A stretch of DNA of 64,000 bases from an uncultured Bradyrhizobium sp. (GCF_936928535.1 NZ_CAKZHY010000173.1:1-64000); one strand, 5' to 3'. Positions 35,097 to 44,433 are shown, counted from the first letter of the stretch. Numbers and translations: made by a program. Notes: generated from the letters alone by a model not told the origin.

Positions 35097-35504
35097 CTAG
35101 CTGGCCTTCTTCCGCTTCGTCGTCTTCTTCGCAGCTTTCTTCTTGGCCGCCTTCTTCTTCGCCGCCTTCTGGGCGGTCAGATAGGCCTCGACCTTCCTGG
35201 AGGAATGACCGGCGGCGGCGACGGCGGCTTTCAACCTGGCCGGTGTGATCTTGAACTTCTTCGACCAGTAGCGGACTTCGTAGGCTTCGCCGAGCGCGAT
35301 CCGCTTCTTGTCGGCGGCGCGGTGCTTCTGGAGCTTGATGTACTCTTCGACCTTGCCGGCGGAGTGGCCGACCTTCTTGACGGCATATTTCAGCTTGGCC
35401 GGGGTCACCTTGAATTTCTTCGACCAGTAGGCGACTTCATATCTCTCGGTGAGCGCAATCAGCTTGCGGTCCGCTCCGCCCCGCTTGGTCTTGTCATCGG
35501 CCAT
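35097..35504 (-). CDS. Tandem DUF3606 protein with lysine-rich histone-H1-like tail
   Basis: A 135-residue basic protein with two copies of the DUF3606 motif: RYEVAYWSKKFKVTPAKLKYAV at about residue 22 and YEVRYWSKKFKITPARLKAAV at about 67. A C-terminal tail of roughly 25 residues is built from KKAAKKKAAKK repeats. DUF3606 units are short, about 45 residues, and stress-linked; H1-like tails bind DNA without sequence choice. A nucleoid-associated or DNA-protecting role is inferred, not known. The ATG is at 35502-35504. Confidence 0.85.
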   Translation of the reverse strand: MADDKTKRGGADRKLIALTERYEVAYWSKKFKVTPAKLKYAVKKVGHSAGKVEEYIKLQKHRAADKKRIALGEAYEVRYWSKKFKITPARLKAAVAAAGHSSRKVEAYLTAQKAAKKKAAKKKAAKKTTKRKKAS

Positions 35505-35792
35505 GCTTCTCTCCTGCCCTTGCTCCAGCCCTTTGCAGCTGCGTGCATCCAGTCTAGCACGCTATCGGATTTTGCTGTGCAAGATGCCGGATGCGTGGCG
35601 GTCGCGCGAATTGGTAGTTTTGCCGCGTCAGCTCAAATGGTTGGGGAGCGCGACGCAGGCTCGTCTCGGCCAGGTCGCTCTACTTTGCATGGGGTTGTTT
35701 TCGACTTTTTTGCCATTCGCGCGTCCGTGATGGAACCTAATCGCAGCTGGTGCGACTTATCCATGACACGCGGACAAACGTGCGAGGCTGTC
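35505..35792. other. Intergenic region between the DUF3606 gene and the small membrane protein
   Basis: 288 bases with no supported gene. It should hold the promoters of both flanking genes. No palindrome or repeat worth naming was seen. Confidence 0.35.
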
Positions 35793-35933
35793 ATGGCAGA
35801 TAAGCATACCGCCGATCCGGCAGAGATCATGCGGGCGACCGGTCACCCTGAGCTGGAATACGCCGCCGGCTGGACCATCGCCGGTCTCGTCACCATCGGC
35901 ACCATCGTCGCCGCCTGGGTGTTTGCGATCTAG
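35793..35933 (+). CDS. Small single-span membrane protein of unknown function
   Basis: A 46-residue product: a charged N terminus (MADKHTADPAEIMRATG), then one hydrophobic helix (AAGWTIAGLVTIGTIVAAWVFAI) ending at the stop. An in-frame ATG 30 bases earlier is possible. It meets the sensor kinase gene tail to tail, the two stops sharing the four bases CTAG at 35930-35933. No family is recognised; small bitopic proteins like this often bind larger membrane complexes. Confidence 0.55.
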   Translation: MADKHTADPAEIMRATGHPELEYAAGWTIAGLVTIGTIVAAWVFAI

Positions 35934-37510
35934 GCCGTGGGAAACTGAAGTTCGAAGGCGACGCCGTCGTCGGTCGGCTTGAGCCTGATCGAGCCGCCAT
36001 GGCTCGCCATCACCGCGCGCGCGATCGCAAGCCCCATGCCGGTACCGCCCTGATCGCGGCGGGTCGTGAAGAACGCGTCAAAGATCCTGTCGCGATTCGG
36101 CGCCGAGATCGGCTCGCCGTCATTGCTGACCGTCAGCCGCAACGTCGTCCGTTCGTCCAGCGCCTCCAGCCTAATTGTCCCGGCTTTATGCCGCATCGCG
36201 TTGTCGGCGAGGTGCGACAGCACGATCAGCGCCTTCTCGCCGGACATGCCGATCGGCCGGTCGAGACTGCCGCTGGCCTCGATGGCGCTTTCCGGAAACC
36301 GGCTCCTGAGGTCGGCGATCACGGGCGCGAGCTCGGTGCGCTCGTTCTGCGGCAGGCTTTCGGCACGCGCGAGCTCCCGCAGCCGCTGCGCCATCGCCTC
36401 CAGCCGTTGGGTGTCGGAGAGGATGTTGGCAATGAAGGTTCGCTGCTCCGATGAGGTCAGGCCCTTGTCCTGAAACGAATCCTGCAGCAGCTCGGCCGCG
36501 CCCTTGATCGAGGTCAGCGGCGATTTCAGCTCGTGGGTGAGATGAGCCGAGAATGTCGCGATATAGTCGGAGCGCCGCGCGAGTTGCTCGGCCATGCCGA
36601 GGAAACTCTGCGAGAGCTGGGCGAACTCGCGCGTGCCGTAGTGCCGGAGCGGCTCGAACGCCTCGCGGTCACCGCGGCCGATTCTGGAGGCACGATCGAT
36701 CAGCTCGCGCATCGGCAGCGTGATGGTGCGCGAGAACACCAGGCCGATTGCGATGGTGCCGAGGATTACCGCGAGCCCCGCCAGCACGAACTTGACCCGC
36801 TCCTGGTAGAGAAGGTCAAAGATGTTGTTCGGCGTCCGCGTGGTGTAGATCACCCCGGCAACGCGGTTGTTGACGATGACAGGCATCGCCGAGAACACGT
36901 GCACGCCCAGCCCGCGGCTGAAGGAATAGATTGGCGGCGGCGGCTTGTCGGGCACGCGGTTACGCAAAGTCGCGCGGTACTGACCGTGCAGCGCGTCCGA
37001 CACTTCCTCGATATGGACGAGCGACTGCCCGACCTCCTGCCGCCCGGCGATCACCACGCCTTGCGGATCGAGGATGCGAAACCCTGCCAGAGTCACCTTC
37101 TGCGTCTCGCGGATGATCGGTGTCAGCTTTGCGCCGATCTCGACGTAAGCCTGCTGCGCCGGCTGCGACGCGGGCAGCGCGTCCGGCCTCCGGCGCAACA
37201 GATCATTGGCGGTGAGATCGAGCGCGGGCCGGATCGGCGTGAACTGGTCGCCGGGATCGGGCAGCACGTCCGGCGGCACCTCGGCGCCGAGCGTCAGGCC
37301 GCTGTCGAGCCGTGCTGTGACCTCCTGGGCATAGATCGTCGCCAGCACGCGGCTCTGCGCGATCAGCTCGGCCTGGGTCTGGCGGATCAGCTGGTTGTCG
37401 TAGAGGCGGAAGAAGAACAGGCCGACCAGCGGCAGCACGGCGACGGTCGCGAGCACCGCGAAGATCACGAGCCCCAGCGACGGCCGCCATTTGTCAGGCG
37501 GAACGCTCAT
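35930..37510 (-). CDS. creC: Membrane sensor histidine kinase (CreC-like)
   Basis: A 526-residue kinase. Membrane helices lie at about residues 14-36 and 240-262, and the 200-residue loop between them carries a CreC-type periplasmic sensor. Then come a HAMP segment, the H-box SAHLTHELKSPLTSIKGA, and the ATP domain (N-box HLADNAMRHK, G-boxes DAFFTT and GGTGMGLAIA). Gene order and length match CreC, which responds to growth and cell-wall state in enterobacteria and is linked to beta-lactamase control in some species. It overlaps the response-regulator stop by four bases (ATGA). The symbol is assigned by resemblance and order. Confidence 0.8.
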   Translation of the reverse strand: MSVPPDKWRPSLGLVIFAVLATVAVLPLVGLFFFRLYDNQLIRQTQAELIAQSRVLATIYAQEVTARLDSGLTLGAEVPPDVLPDPGDQFTPIRPALDLTANDLLRRRPDALPASQPAQQAYVEIGAKLTPIIRETQKVTLAGFRILDPQGVVIAGRQEVGQSLVHIEEVSDALHGQYRATLRNRVPDKPPPPIYSFSRGLGVHVFSAMPVIVNNRVAGVIYTTRTPNNIFDLLYQERVKFVLAGLAVILGTIAIGLVFSRTITLPMRELIDRASRIGRGDREAFEPLRHYGTREFAQLSQSFLGMAEQLARRSDYIATFSAHLTHELKSPLTSIKGAAELLQDSFQDKGLTSSEQRTFIANILSDTQRLEAMAQRLRELARAESLPQNERTELAPVIADLRSRFPESAIEASGSLDRPIGMSGEKALIVLSHLADNAMRHKAGTIRLEALDERTTLRLTVSNDGEPISAPNRDRIFDAFFTTRRDQGGTGMGLAIARAVMASHGGSIRLKPTDDGVAFELQFPTA

Positions 37511-38211
37511 GCCTCTTTCTCGCAGCGGCCGAGCTTGAAGCCGACGCCGTGGATGGTCTCGATTACGTTGTCGCAAGCCAGCGCCGCGAGCTTGGCGCGG
37601 ATGTTGCGGATGTGGCTGTCGATGGTGCGATCGGAGACCTGGATGTTGAGCTGATAGGCCGCGCGCATCAATTGCTCGCGGTTGAACACCGAGGTCGGCC
37701 GGGTCAGGAATGCGCGCAAGATGCCGAACTCGATCGCGGTCAGCTTCAGCGGCGAGCCGGCAAAGATCGCGACATGTTGTTCCGGATCGATCAGCAGGCC
37801 GCCTTGCGACAGCGCGCTCGGACCGGCCTTGGTCTCGCCATTGCGAGGCGCGAGCCGGCGCAGGATGACGTTGACCCGCGCCACGAGCTCGCGCGGGCTG
37901 AACGGTTTTGTGACGTAGTCGTCGCCGCCGATCTCGAGGCCGAGGATGCGGTCGATCTCCTCGTCGCGTGCCGACAGGAACAGGATCGGCACGTCGGAGC
38001 CTTTGCGGATCTCGCGGCAAACATCGAGGCCGTCGAACTCCGGCATACCGATGTCGAGCACGATCAGATCGGGCTTGTCCGCCGCAAAACGGAGAAGCGC
38101 CTCCTTGCCGTCGCGGGCCTCGATCACGTCCATGCCCGCTTTCTTCAGCGCAACGCGGATGACTTCGCGGATGTGGCCCTCGTCGTCGACGATGAGAATG
38201 CGATGCGCCAA
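37507..38211 (-). CDS. creB: OmpR-family response regulator (CreB-like)
   Basis: A 234-residue regulator: receiver domain with acidic pair DDEGH, phospho-Asp in LIVLDIGMPEFDG and Lys in VTKPFSPREL, then a winged helix-turn-helix (FNREQLMRAAYQL, DSHIRNIRAKLAAL). It is the cognate partner of the downstream kinase, to which it is translationally coupled. CreB in enterobacteria activates genes with the cre tag; no such tag was searched for here. Confidence 0.82.
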   Translation of the reverse strand: MAHRILIVDDEGHIREVIRVALKKAGMDVIEARDGKEALLRFAADKPDLIVLDIGMPEFDGLDVCREIRKGSDVPILFLSARDEEIDRILGLEIGGDDYVTKPFSPRELVARVNVILRRLAPRNGETKAGPSALSQGGLLIDPEQHVAIFAGSPLKLTAIEFGILRAFLTRPTSVFNREQLMRAAYQLNIQVSDRTIDSHIRNIRAKLAALACDNVIETIHGVGFKLGRCEKEA

Positions 38212-38223
38212 CGATCTCTCCGC

Positions 38224-39732
38224 TCACCCTGCCGGCTGACTGCTGGACCGGCCAGTTGCCTCGGCATCCAGCCGACGCTGCAGTCTCCAGCTCCGAAAGC
38301 CCCATGCTCGCCAGGTCAGGTCCTGGCGCTGCTTTTCTACAAGCTGATCGCGCCATCCGACAAGATTGACGAGCTTGGCGTCGGAGCGAAGCGGTATCAC
38401 CTTGGCGATTGCCGGCAGAGCCTGTGGTCCAAGTTGCGTCAGATAATAGTCGTCGATCGACCTGCCCTTGCCGGAAATTTCCAGACTATGGGCTACATTA
38501 TAGTCGGCGATGAATGCATCGAAGTTCACCAGCGCGCAGGTATAAAGAACCATCGTTAACGCGATCAGATTGGCGCCGACAAGCCAGCCGTTAGACCGGT
38601 TGAGGGCGATGCGGGCGACGATCAGGACCAGCCCGAGCGCCACCAGCCCCATCCAGATGAACGCCGCGATTCGCCAATAGGTCAGCATGTAGATGTCCAC
38701 GTAGAGATCGAGGCGGAGGATGGAGGAGGCGACCAGCAGCACGTTCTGCCCCACCCAGAGATAGACCAGCGGGCGGATCACGTTTGATTTCTCGGCTGGT
38801 CCGCCTGGGCGCATCGCGACCAGCACGAAGGCGGCGGCGAGCAGCGCAGTCGCGATCAGCGGATAGGCGCCGCGATGGGCGTAAGCCGCATAAGTCATGT
38901 TGGCCGGCAAGGCCACATGACCCCAGAGATAGAGCCCATCGAGAACGGACTGCGCCGCGAACAGCAGGTTGAACAGGATCAGCGAGCGCAGGATGGTGGA
39001 GGCGCCGAGGAATTCGACCGAGATCACGAGCGGTAGCGGCGGCGGAACGGGCGCATCGGCGACATCTGTGACGACAGGCGTCCTGCGCCGCCAGCGCAGG
39101 TGGATGAATGGCCAGACCAGCGCCACCATCATGGCCCAGAACAGCACGCGCGGGGCGCTGACATATTCAAGAATGACATTCGGATTGAGCAAGGACACCC
39201 ATTGTTCGATCACCGGATTGGCTGCGGCGAACAGGGCGACGAAGACGGCGCCGAGCGCTGCCGGCAGCAGCCAAAGCGCGATGCCGCGGGTAAATGCGGA
39301 GACGTTGAAAACCTGCAGCGCTTCGAGGAAGACCCTGAACGGGCCGAACAGAAAGAAATTGCGCAGCGCGCGGGCGCGCTCGGCGAGCCCGGTCGCTTCC
39401 GGATTGGTTGCAAGCAGCAGCGCAATGGCCAGCGCCATCACGAGAATCAGGAAGGACAGCGTGTTGAGCTCCTCGATTGCCAGCATCAGGCCAATGACGA
39501 GAATGACTGCGCCGATCGCGGCGCGACGCAGGTCCAGCACAGCATAATTGAAGAGCATCGACATCAGGACCGTTGCGATCGCAAACAGCGTCAGCGACAG
39601 TCCGATCCGATCGCCATAGAACAACCAGTCGGCAAGCGCGGCCAGTGCCAGCGCGCAACCAAGCTTGGCTGGAATGGAGGAATGCCTGATCGGCCGGAGG
39701 TCCGCCGCGATCGTCGAAGCCAGGCTCGTCAT
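38224..39732 (-). CDS. DUF4173 integral membrane protein in the cre operon
   Basis: A 502-residue protein with about ten hydrophobic helices and a soluble tail (about the last 100 residues, starting VNFDAFIADYNVAHSLE) that ends in Arg/Gln-rich sequence. The family (DUF4173) has no established function and often sits with CreBC-like regulators. Its stop is 12 bases before the response-regulator gene, so the three form one operon. Two starts are possible, ATG 39732 (AAAGGTG upstream) and ATG 39783; the first is preferred. Confidence 0.82.
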   Translation of the reverse strand: MTSLASTIAADLRPIRHSSIPAKLGCALALAALADWLFYGDRIGLSLTLFAIATVLMSMLFNYAVLDLRRAAIGAVILVIGLMLAIEELNTLSFLILVMALAIALLLATNPEATGLAERARALRNFFLFGPFRVFLEALQVFNVSAFTRGIALWLLPAALGAVFVALFAAANPVIEQWVSLLNPNVILEYVSAPRVLFWAMMVALVWPFIHLRWRRRTPVVTDVADAPVPPPLPLVISVEFLGASTILRSLILFNLLFAAQSVLDGLYLWGHVALPANMTYAAYAHRGAYPLIATALLAAAFVLVAMRPGGPAEKSNVIRPLVYLWVGQNVLLVASSILRLDLYVDIYMLTYWRIAAFIWMGLVALGLVLIVARIALNRSNGWLVGANLIALTMVLYTCALVNFDAFIADYNVAHSLEISGKGRSIDDYYLTQLGPQALPAIAKVIPLRSDAKLVNLVGWRDQLVEKQRQDLTWRAWGFRSWRLQRRLDAEATGRSSSQPAG

Positions 39733-39921
39733 GTCAGGAGCACCTTTCGTGATGGGTGGCAGCACGAAATCTGCACGGCTCATGTGCAGAAACCGGGATC
39801 AACGTCTGCATGGTTTCAGGAGTCTTTTGCAGATTTCGTGCAGAGGCGTTTTTGCATCTCGCGCAACGCAGATTGCTTTGATAGGTGCGGATCACCAGCC
39901 ACTGCTTGGACGTCTTGCATC

Positions 39922-41265
39922 ATGCAATTCCTGCGTCGTACCGGCCTCCTCTTGCTGTGGTGTGCTGCACCTCTCGTCGCGTTTGCGGCTGCAAACAAGA
40001 ACGATCCTTACCTGGTCCCGCTGCGAGGCGGTGGAAACATCGCGCTTGTTATCGCGAGTATCGCGATCGTCGTCATCCTGCTGCGCAAGGGCCATTGGAG
40101 CCGCTTGCCCGGCAAGCTGCTTGTCATGTTGTGGTGCTTGCCGCCGATGCTGATGGCGGTGGCGCATCTGAGCTTCGAGTTGCGCAGGCACGACGTGCTC
40201 AGAGCTGAGGTGGCTGAGGCGCGTCAGCTCGGACCTCACTTCATGGTCGGCTATTCCTCTTTTCCCGAGGTCGCGCGCCTTGCCGAGCAGGGCTTGATCG
40301 GCGGCGTCTACGTTACTCGGCACAACATCCGTGGCCGATCGATCGATGCGCTGCGTACCGAGATCGCGGCGCTCCAGGACAAGCGCCGTGCCGCCGGTCT
40401 GCCGCCATTGATCGTCGCCGCAGACCAGGAGGGCGGCATCGTCGGACACCTCGCGCCCCCACTGACCAAAGTGCCGGCGCTGGCGACGCTCGCCGGGCTT
40501 GCGCCCGACGACCAGCAGGCCAAGGCAGAAGAGTTCGGCCGCATTCACGGCCGCGAGCTTGCCGGCCTCGGCGTCAACCTCAATCTCGCGCCCGTGCTCG
40601 ATCTCAAGCCGCCGCAGCGGCGCAACCGCCTCGACTTCCACACGCTGATCGGCCAGCGCGCGATTGCGACCGATCCTGCCGTTGTCAGCACGATCGCCAC
40701 CGCCTACGTGCGGGGCCTCGAAGAGTCCGGCGTCGGTGCCACGCTCAAGCATTTTCCGGGGATTGGTCGCGTGCGCACGGACACGCATCATTTCAGCGCC
40801 AATCTCAGTACGCCGGTCAGGGAGCTGGAAGCGACCGACTGGCTCCCGTTCCGCGAGGTGCTGTCTCGGTCGCACAGTGCGCTGATGGTCGGCCATGTCA
40901 CGCTCACCGCCGTCGATCGCGATCGCGCCGCCTCGCATTCGAAGCGCGTCGTCGACGGCATCATCCGCGAGAAGTGGAACTATCAGGGTATCGTGATGAC
41001 CGACGATCTCGTGATGGGGGCGATCTATCAGCATGACGTCTGCAAGGCCGTGGTCGAGGCCATCAACGCCGGCGTCGATCTGCTGCTGGTGGCCTATGAC
41101 GGCGCGCAATTCTACCGGATCTTTGGCTGCGCGCTCGACGGATCGCGGCAAGGCAAGCTCGATACGGCTGTGCTGCGTGCAAGCGCGGCGCGGCTGGAAC
41201 GGGGCTTTCCGATCGAGCAGGCGCGAAAGGCGTCAAGCGCTGTCCGCGTCGTCGAAAAGAACTAG
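39922..41265 (+). CDS. Membrane-anchored glycoside hydrolase family 3 (NagZ-like)
   Basis: A 447-residue protein. About the first 85 residues hold three hydrophobic stretches (near 8-22, 38-55 and 64-82), so the catalytic part is tethered at the membrane. It then has the GH3 N-terminal domain: AADQEGG, KHFPGIGRVRTDTHH and the nucleophile Asp in IVMTDDLVMGAI. NagZ removes N-acetylglucosamine from muropeptides; its usual motif is KHFPGHG, here KHFPGIG, while the loop Asp-His pair is kept. It diverges from the DUF4173-creBC operon. The muropeptide link is inferred. Confidence 0.85.
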   Translation: MQFLRRTGLLLLWCAAPLVAFAAANKNDPYLVPLRGGGNIALVIASIAIVVILLRKGHWSRLPGKLLVMLWCLPPMLMAVAHLSFELRRHDVLRAEVAEARQLGPHFMVGYSSFPEVARLAEQGLIGGVYVTRHNIRGRSIDALRTEIAALQDKRRAAGLPPLIVAADQEGGIVGHLAPPLTKVPALATLAGLAPDDQQAKAEEFGRIHGRELAGLGVNLNLAPVLDLKPPQRRNRLDFHTLIGQRAIATDPAVVSTIATAYVRGLEESGVGATLKHFPGIGRVRTDTHHFSANLSTPVRELEATDWLPFREVLSRSHSALMVGHVTLTAVDRDRAASHSKRVVDGIIREKWNYQGIVMTDDLVMGAIYQHDVCKAVVEAINAGVDLLLVAYDGAQFYRIFGCALDGSRQGKLDTAVLRASAARLERGFPIEQARKASSAVRVVEKN

Positions 41266-41318
41266 CTTTTGCGAACTGGCCATAAGCGCTTCAATGTGCC
41301 GCAAGCGGCGGCCGGCGT

Positions 41319-42200
41319 CTATTTCAACGCCTCCGCCAGGAAGTCGACCAGCGCGCGGACCTTGGTCGAGGGGCGCGGACCCGCCGGAAAGACGGCGTAG
41401 ACGTCGACCGGCGCGAGCTTGTAGCCCTTCAACAGCGGCACCAGCGCGCCCGCTTCGATTTCGGGGCCGGCCATCACAGGCGATGTCATCGCAATGCCGA
41501 GCCCAGCCAGCACGCTCGCGAACACGCCGGGGCCGGAATCGGTGGTGATACGGCCGCGGACGTCGACCGAGGTCTCCGCGCCGTTGCGGCTGAACGACCA
41601 TGTGGTGCGGCCGAACAGACCAGGACCGAAGATGCAGTCGTGCGAGGCGAGATCGGCCGGCGTCTTCGGAGTGCCGCGCGTCGCGAGATAGGACGGCGAG
41701 GCGACGAGAAAGCGCGGCAGCGTGGCGAGTTTGCGCGCCCCGAATCCGGAATCGTTGAGCGGGCCAAGGCGAATGGCAACGTCGGTGCCTTCGGCAACGA
41801 GGTCGTGCCGTTCGTCGGCCACTGACATTTCGACGCGCAGCTGGGGATGTCGCGCGAGGAATTTCGGCAGACGCGGAATGATGTGCCTGGTGCCGTAGAC
41901 GATCGGCATGGTGATGCGCAACGTGCCGCGCAGGGAGTCAACGCCTCGGGCAGCGTTCTCGGCATCCTCGATGTCGGCCAGCAGGTCGCGCGCACGCGTC
42001 AGGAACAGCGCTCCGGCGTCGGTGACGGTGATTCGCCGCGTGGTCCGCAACAGCAGCTTGACACCGAGCCGCGTTTCCAGTTCGCCGATGATGCGGGACA
42101 CCGAGGGTTGCGACAGACCGAGCTCACGGGCGGCCTTGGAAAAGCTGCCGCTCTCGGCCGCCCGAACGAAGACGGCCAATTCCTGAAGACGATCACTCAT
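41319..42200 (-). CDS. LysR-family transcriptional regulator
   Basis: A 293-residue regulator: N-terminal helix-turn-helix (LQELAVFVRAAESGSFSKAA, LGLSQPSVSRIIGELETRLG) and a LysR substrate domain. ATG 42198-42200 is used. It lies divergent from the peroxiredoxin-like gene 97 bases away, a usual layout for a regulator and its target, so control of that gene is plausible. No palindrome as neat as the one at 10124 was seen between them. Confidence 0.9.
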   Translation of the reverse strand: MSDRLQELAVFVRAAESGSFSKAARELGLSQPSVSRIIGELETRLGVKLLLRTTRRITVTDAGALFLTRARDLLADIEDAENAARGVDSLRGTLRITMPIVYGTRHIIPRLPKFLARHPQLRVEMSVADERHDLVAEGTDVAIRLGPLNDSGFGARKLATLPRFLVASPSYLATRGTPKTPADLASHDCIFGPGLFGRTTWSFSRNGAETSVDVRGRITTDSGPGVFASVLAGLGIAMTSPVMAGPEIEAGALVPLLKGYKLAPVDVYAVFPAGPRPSTKVRALVDFLAEALK

Positions 42201-42297
42201 TTGAATCCCAAATAAATGTTCTTCATCGAGGCGATATACCCCTTCAGCAGCAAATGATCCAGATAGGGCGAGCCAACAGCAACCGATGGAGCTTCTC

Positions 42298-42975
42298 ATG
42301 GCCCTGCAAGACAAACTCGATGCCCTCAAAGCCGACTTCGAAGGCGGCCGCTTTCCCCTCAAGCCGACCAAGGAGGCGCTGAACACGATGCATCGCGCGA
42401 CCGCGGACCTGATCGCGAGCGGCCAGGCACAGCGCGCCAAGAAGGCCGGCGAGGCGGCGCCGGATTTCATCCTGAAGGACCCCGACGGCAAGCCCGTCTC
42501 CTCGCGCGATCTGCTCGCGAAAGGGCCACTGGTCGTGTCCTTCTATCGCGGCGTCTGGTGTCCTTACTGTAACCTCGAGCTCCAGGCGCTTCAGGAGGCG
42601 CTGCCGGAGATTGCGGCGCGCGGTGGCAACCTCGTCGCGATCTCGCCGCAAACCGCGCCGAACAGCCGCAAGTCCGAACGGGACAACAAGCTGTCGTTCC
42701 CGATCCTGAGCGACGTCAGGAGCGAAATCGCCGACGCCTTCGGTATCCGCTTCGCGCTAACTGCGGATCTCGTCTCGCTCTACAAGTCCTTCAAAAACGA
42801 TTTGCCTGCTTTCAACGACGACCCGGCCTGGGTGCTGCCGATGCCCGCGCGCTACGTCATCGGCCGCGACGGCATCATCGCCTACGCTGAAGTGAATCCG
42901 GACTACACACACCGTCCCGATCCGTCCGAGCTGCTGCCGGTGCTCGAGCGGCTGCGCGCGAACAAGGCGGCCTAG
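42298..42975 (+). CDS. Peroxiredoxin-like (AhpC/TSA family) protein
   Basis: A 225-residue thioredoxin-fold protein. The peroxidatic region is SFYRGVWCPYCNLELQAL, with two cysteines spaced CPYC, and the fold continues with the family strand LVAISPQTAPNSRKSERD. The long N-terminal extension (about 60 residues) is typical of a rhizobial AhpC/TSA subfamily. Peroxide or hydroperoxide reduction is likely. ATG 42298 has GGAG 6 bases upstream; an in-frame ATG at 42286 overlaps that site. It is convergent with the dihydropyrimidinase gene, with 3 bases between stops. Confidence 0.88.
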   Translation: MALQDKLDALKADFEGGRFPLKPTKEALNTMHRATADLIASGQAQRAKKAGEAAPDFILKDPDGKPVSSRDLLAKGPLVVSFYRGVWCPYCNLELQALQEALPEIAARGGNLVAISPQTAPNSRKSERDNKLSFPILSDVRSEIADAFGIRFALTADLVSLYKSFKNDLPAFNDDPAWVLPMPARYVIGRDGIIAYAEVNPDYTHRPDPSELLPVLERLRANKAA

Positions 42976-42978
42976 CCC

Positions 42979-44433
42979 TTACGGCGTCACCGCTCCGCGG
43001 CTGACGGCGCGCGGGGCGGTCAGCTCTTTCCAGGTCGAGTTCGCCACATGCACCGGCGAGAAGGCTGGACGCTCGACATAATGCCCATCGCCCGTCTCGG
43101 CACGCAGATCGCCATCCTTCCACACGATGCGGCCCCGCGAGAGCGTCGCGGCTGCGGTGCCGGTGCAGGCAAAGCCTTCGAACACGTTGTAGTCGATCCG
43201 GCTCATCTGCCGCTTCGCGCTGATGGTCTTGGTTGCCTTCGGATCCCAGATCACGAGATCGGCATCCGAGCCGACGGCGACCGCGCCCTTGCGCGGATAG
43301 ATGTTGAGGATGCGGGCGATGTTCGCCGAGGTCACCGCGACGAACTCCTCCTTGGTCAGACGGCCTGTGGCAACGCCTGCGGTCCATAGCAGCGCCAGGC
43401 GATCTTCGAGGCCGCCTGTGCCGTTCGGGATCTTCCTGAAGTCGTCGAGGCCGAACCGCTTTTGCTCCGTGGTGAATGCACAATGGTCGGTCGCGACCAC
43501 TTGCAGCGAGCCGGACTGCAAACCCGCCCACAAGCTGTCCTGATGCGACTTGTCGCGGAACGGCGGCGACATCACGCGCTGCGCGGAATGATCCCAGTTC
43601 TGGTTCTGATATTCGCGCTCATCGAGCAGCAGATGCTGGATCAGCGGCTCGCCATAGACGCGCTTGCCTGCGGCCCGCGCGCGTGCAATCGCCTCATGCG
43701 CCTCGCGGCAGCTGGTGTGCACGATATAGACAGGTGTGCCCGTCATGTCGGCGATCATGATGGCGCGGTTGGTGGCTTCGCCTTCGACTTCCGGCGGCCG
43801 TGAATAGGCATGCCCTTCCGGGCCCGTGACGCCGCGCGCGATCAGCGCCTCCTGCATCAGCGCAACGACATCGCCGTTCTCTGCATGCACGACCGGCATC
43901 GCGCCGAGATGGGCGCAGCGCGCGAACGAGTTGTAGAGCTCGTCGTCGTTCACCATCAGCGCGCCCTTGTAGGCCATGAAGTGCTTGAAGGTGTTGATGC
44001 CGTAGGTTTTGACCACGGTCTCCATCTCGTCATAGATCTGCTTCGACCACGACGTCACAGCCATGTGGAAGCCGTAGTCGGAAGCCGCCTTCTCGGATTT
44101 GTGCGGCCATTCCTGATAGGCCGCGAGCATCGACTGGCCGGGATCTGGCAGGCAGAAATCCACCACCATGGTGGTGCCACCGGTCAGCGCCGCTTTCGTG
44201 CCGGATTCGAAATCGTCGGCGGTGACGGTGCCCATGAACGGCATTTCGAGATGGGTGTGGGGGTCGATGCCACCGGGAATGACATAGGCGCCGCCGGCGT
44301 CGATGATCTCCGCGCCCGTCGGCGCTGCAATCGATGCGCCGATCGCGACGATGCTGTCGCCCTCGATCAGCACGTCCGCACGGCGCGAATGATCATGATT
44401 GACGACGGTGCCGCCGCGGATGAGGAGGGACAT
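42979..44433 (-). CDS. hydA: Dihydropyrimidinase (D-hydantoinase)
   Basis: A 484-residue amidohydrolase-superfamily enzyme. It has the metal motif IDPHTHLEMPF, the carboxylated-Lys region FKHFMAYKGALMV, and VATDHCAFTTEQK late in the barrel, all matching dihydropyrimidinases and hydantoinases. It opens dihydrouracil, dihydrothymine or 5-substituted hydantoins in reductive pyrimidine breakdown. Other steps of that pathway are not in the window. It is followed by 3 bases and the convergent peroxiredoxin-like gene. Confidence 0.92.
   Translation of the reverse strand: MSLLIRGGTVVNHDHSRRADVLIEGDSIVAIGASIAAPTGAEIIDAGGAYVIPGGIDPHTHLEMPFMGTVTADDFESGTKAALTGGTTMVVDFCLPDPGQSMLAAYQEWPHKSEKAASDYGFHMAVTSWSKQIYDEMETVVKTYGINTFKHFMAYKGALMVNDDELYNSFARCAHLGAMPVVHAENGDVVALMQEALIARGVTGPEGHAYSRPPEVEGEATNRAIMIADMTGTPVYIVHTSCREAHEAIARARAAGKRVYGEPLIQHLLLDEREYQNQNWDHSAQRVMSPPFRDKSHQDSLWAGLQSGSLQVVATDHCAFTTEQKRFGLDDFRKIPNGTGGLEDRLALLWTAGVATGRLTKEEFVAVTSANIARILNIYPRKGAVAVGSDADLVIWDPKATKTISAKRQMSRIDYNVFEGFACTGTAAATLSRGRIVWKDGDLRAETGDGHYVERPAFSPVHVANSTWKELTAPRAVSRGAVTP

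Noticed and set aside
39100..39921. Upstream extension of the GH3 gene frame
   Set aside because: It is antisense to the DUF4173 gene, Arg/Gln-rich, with no ribosome site; the GH3 hydrophobic N terminus starts at 39922.
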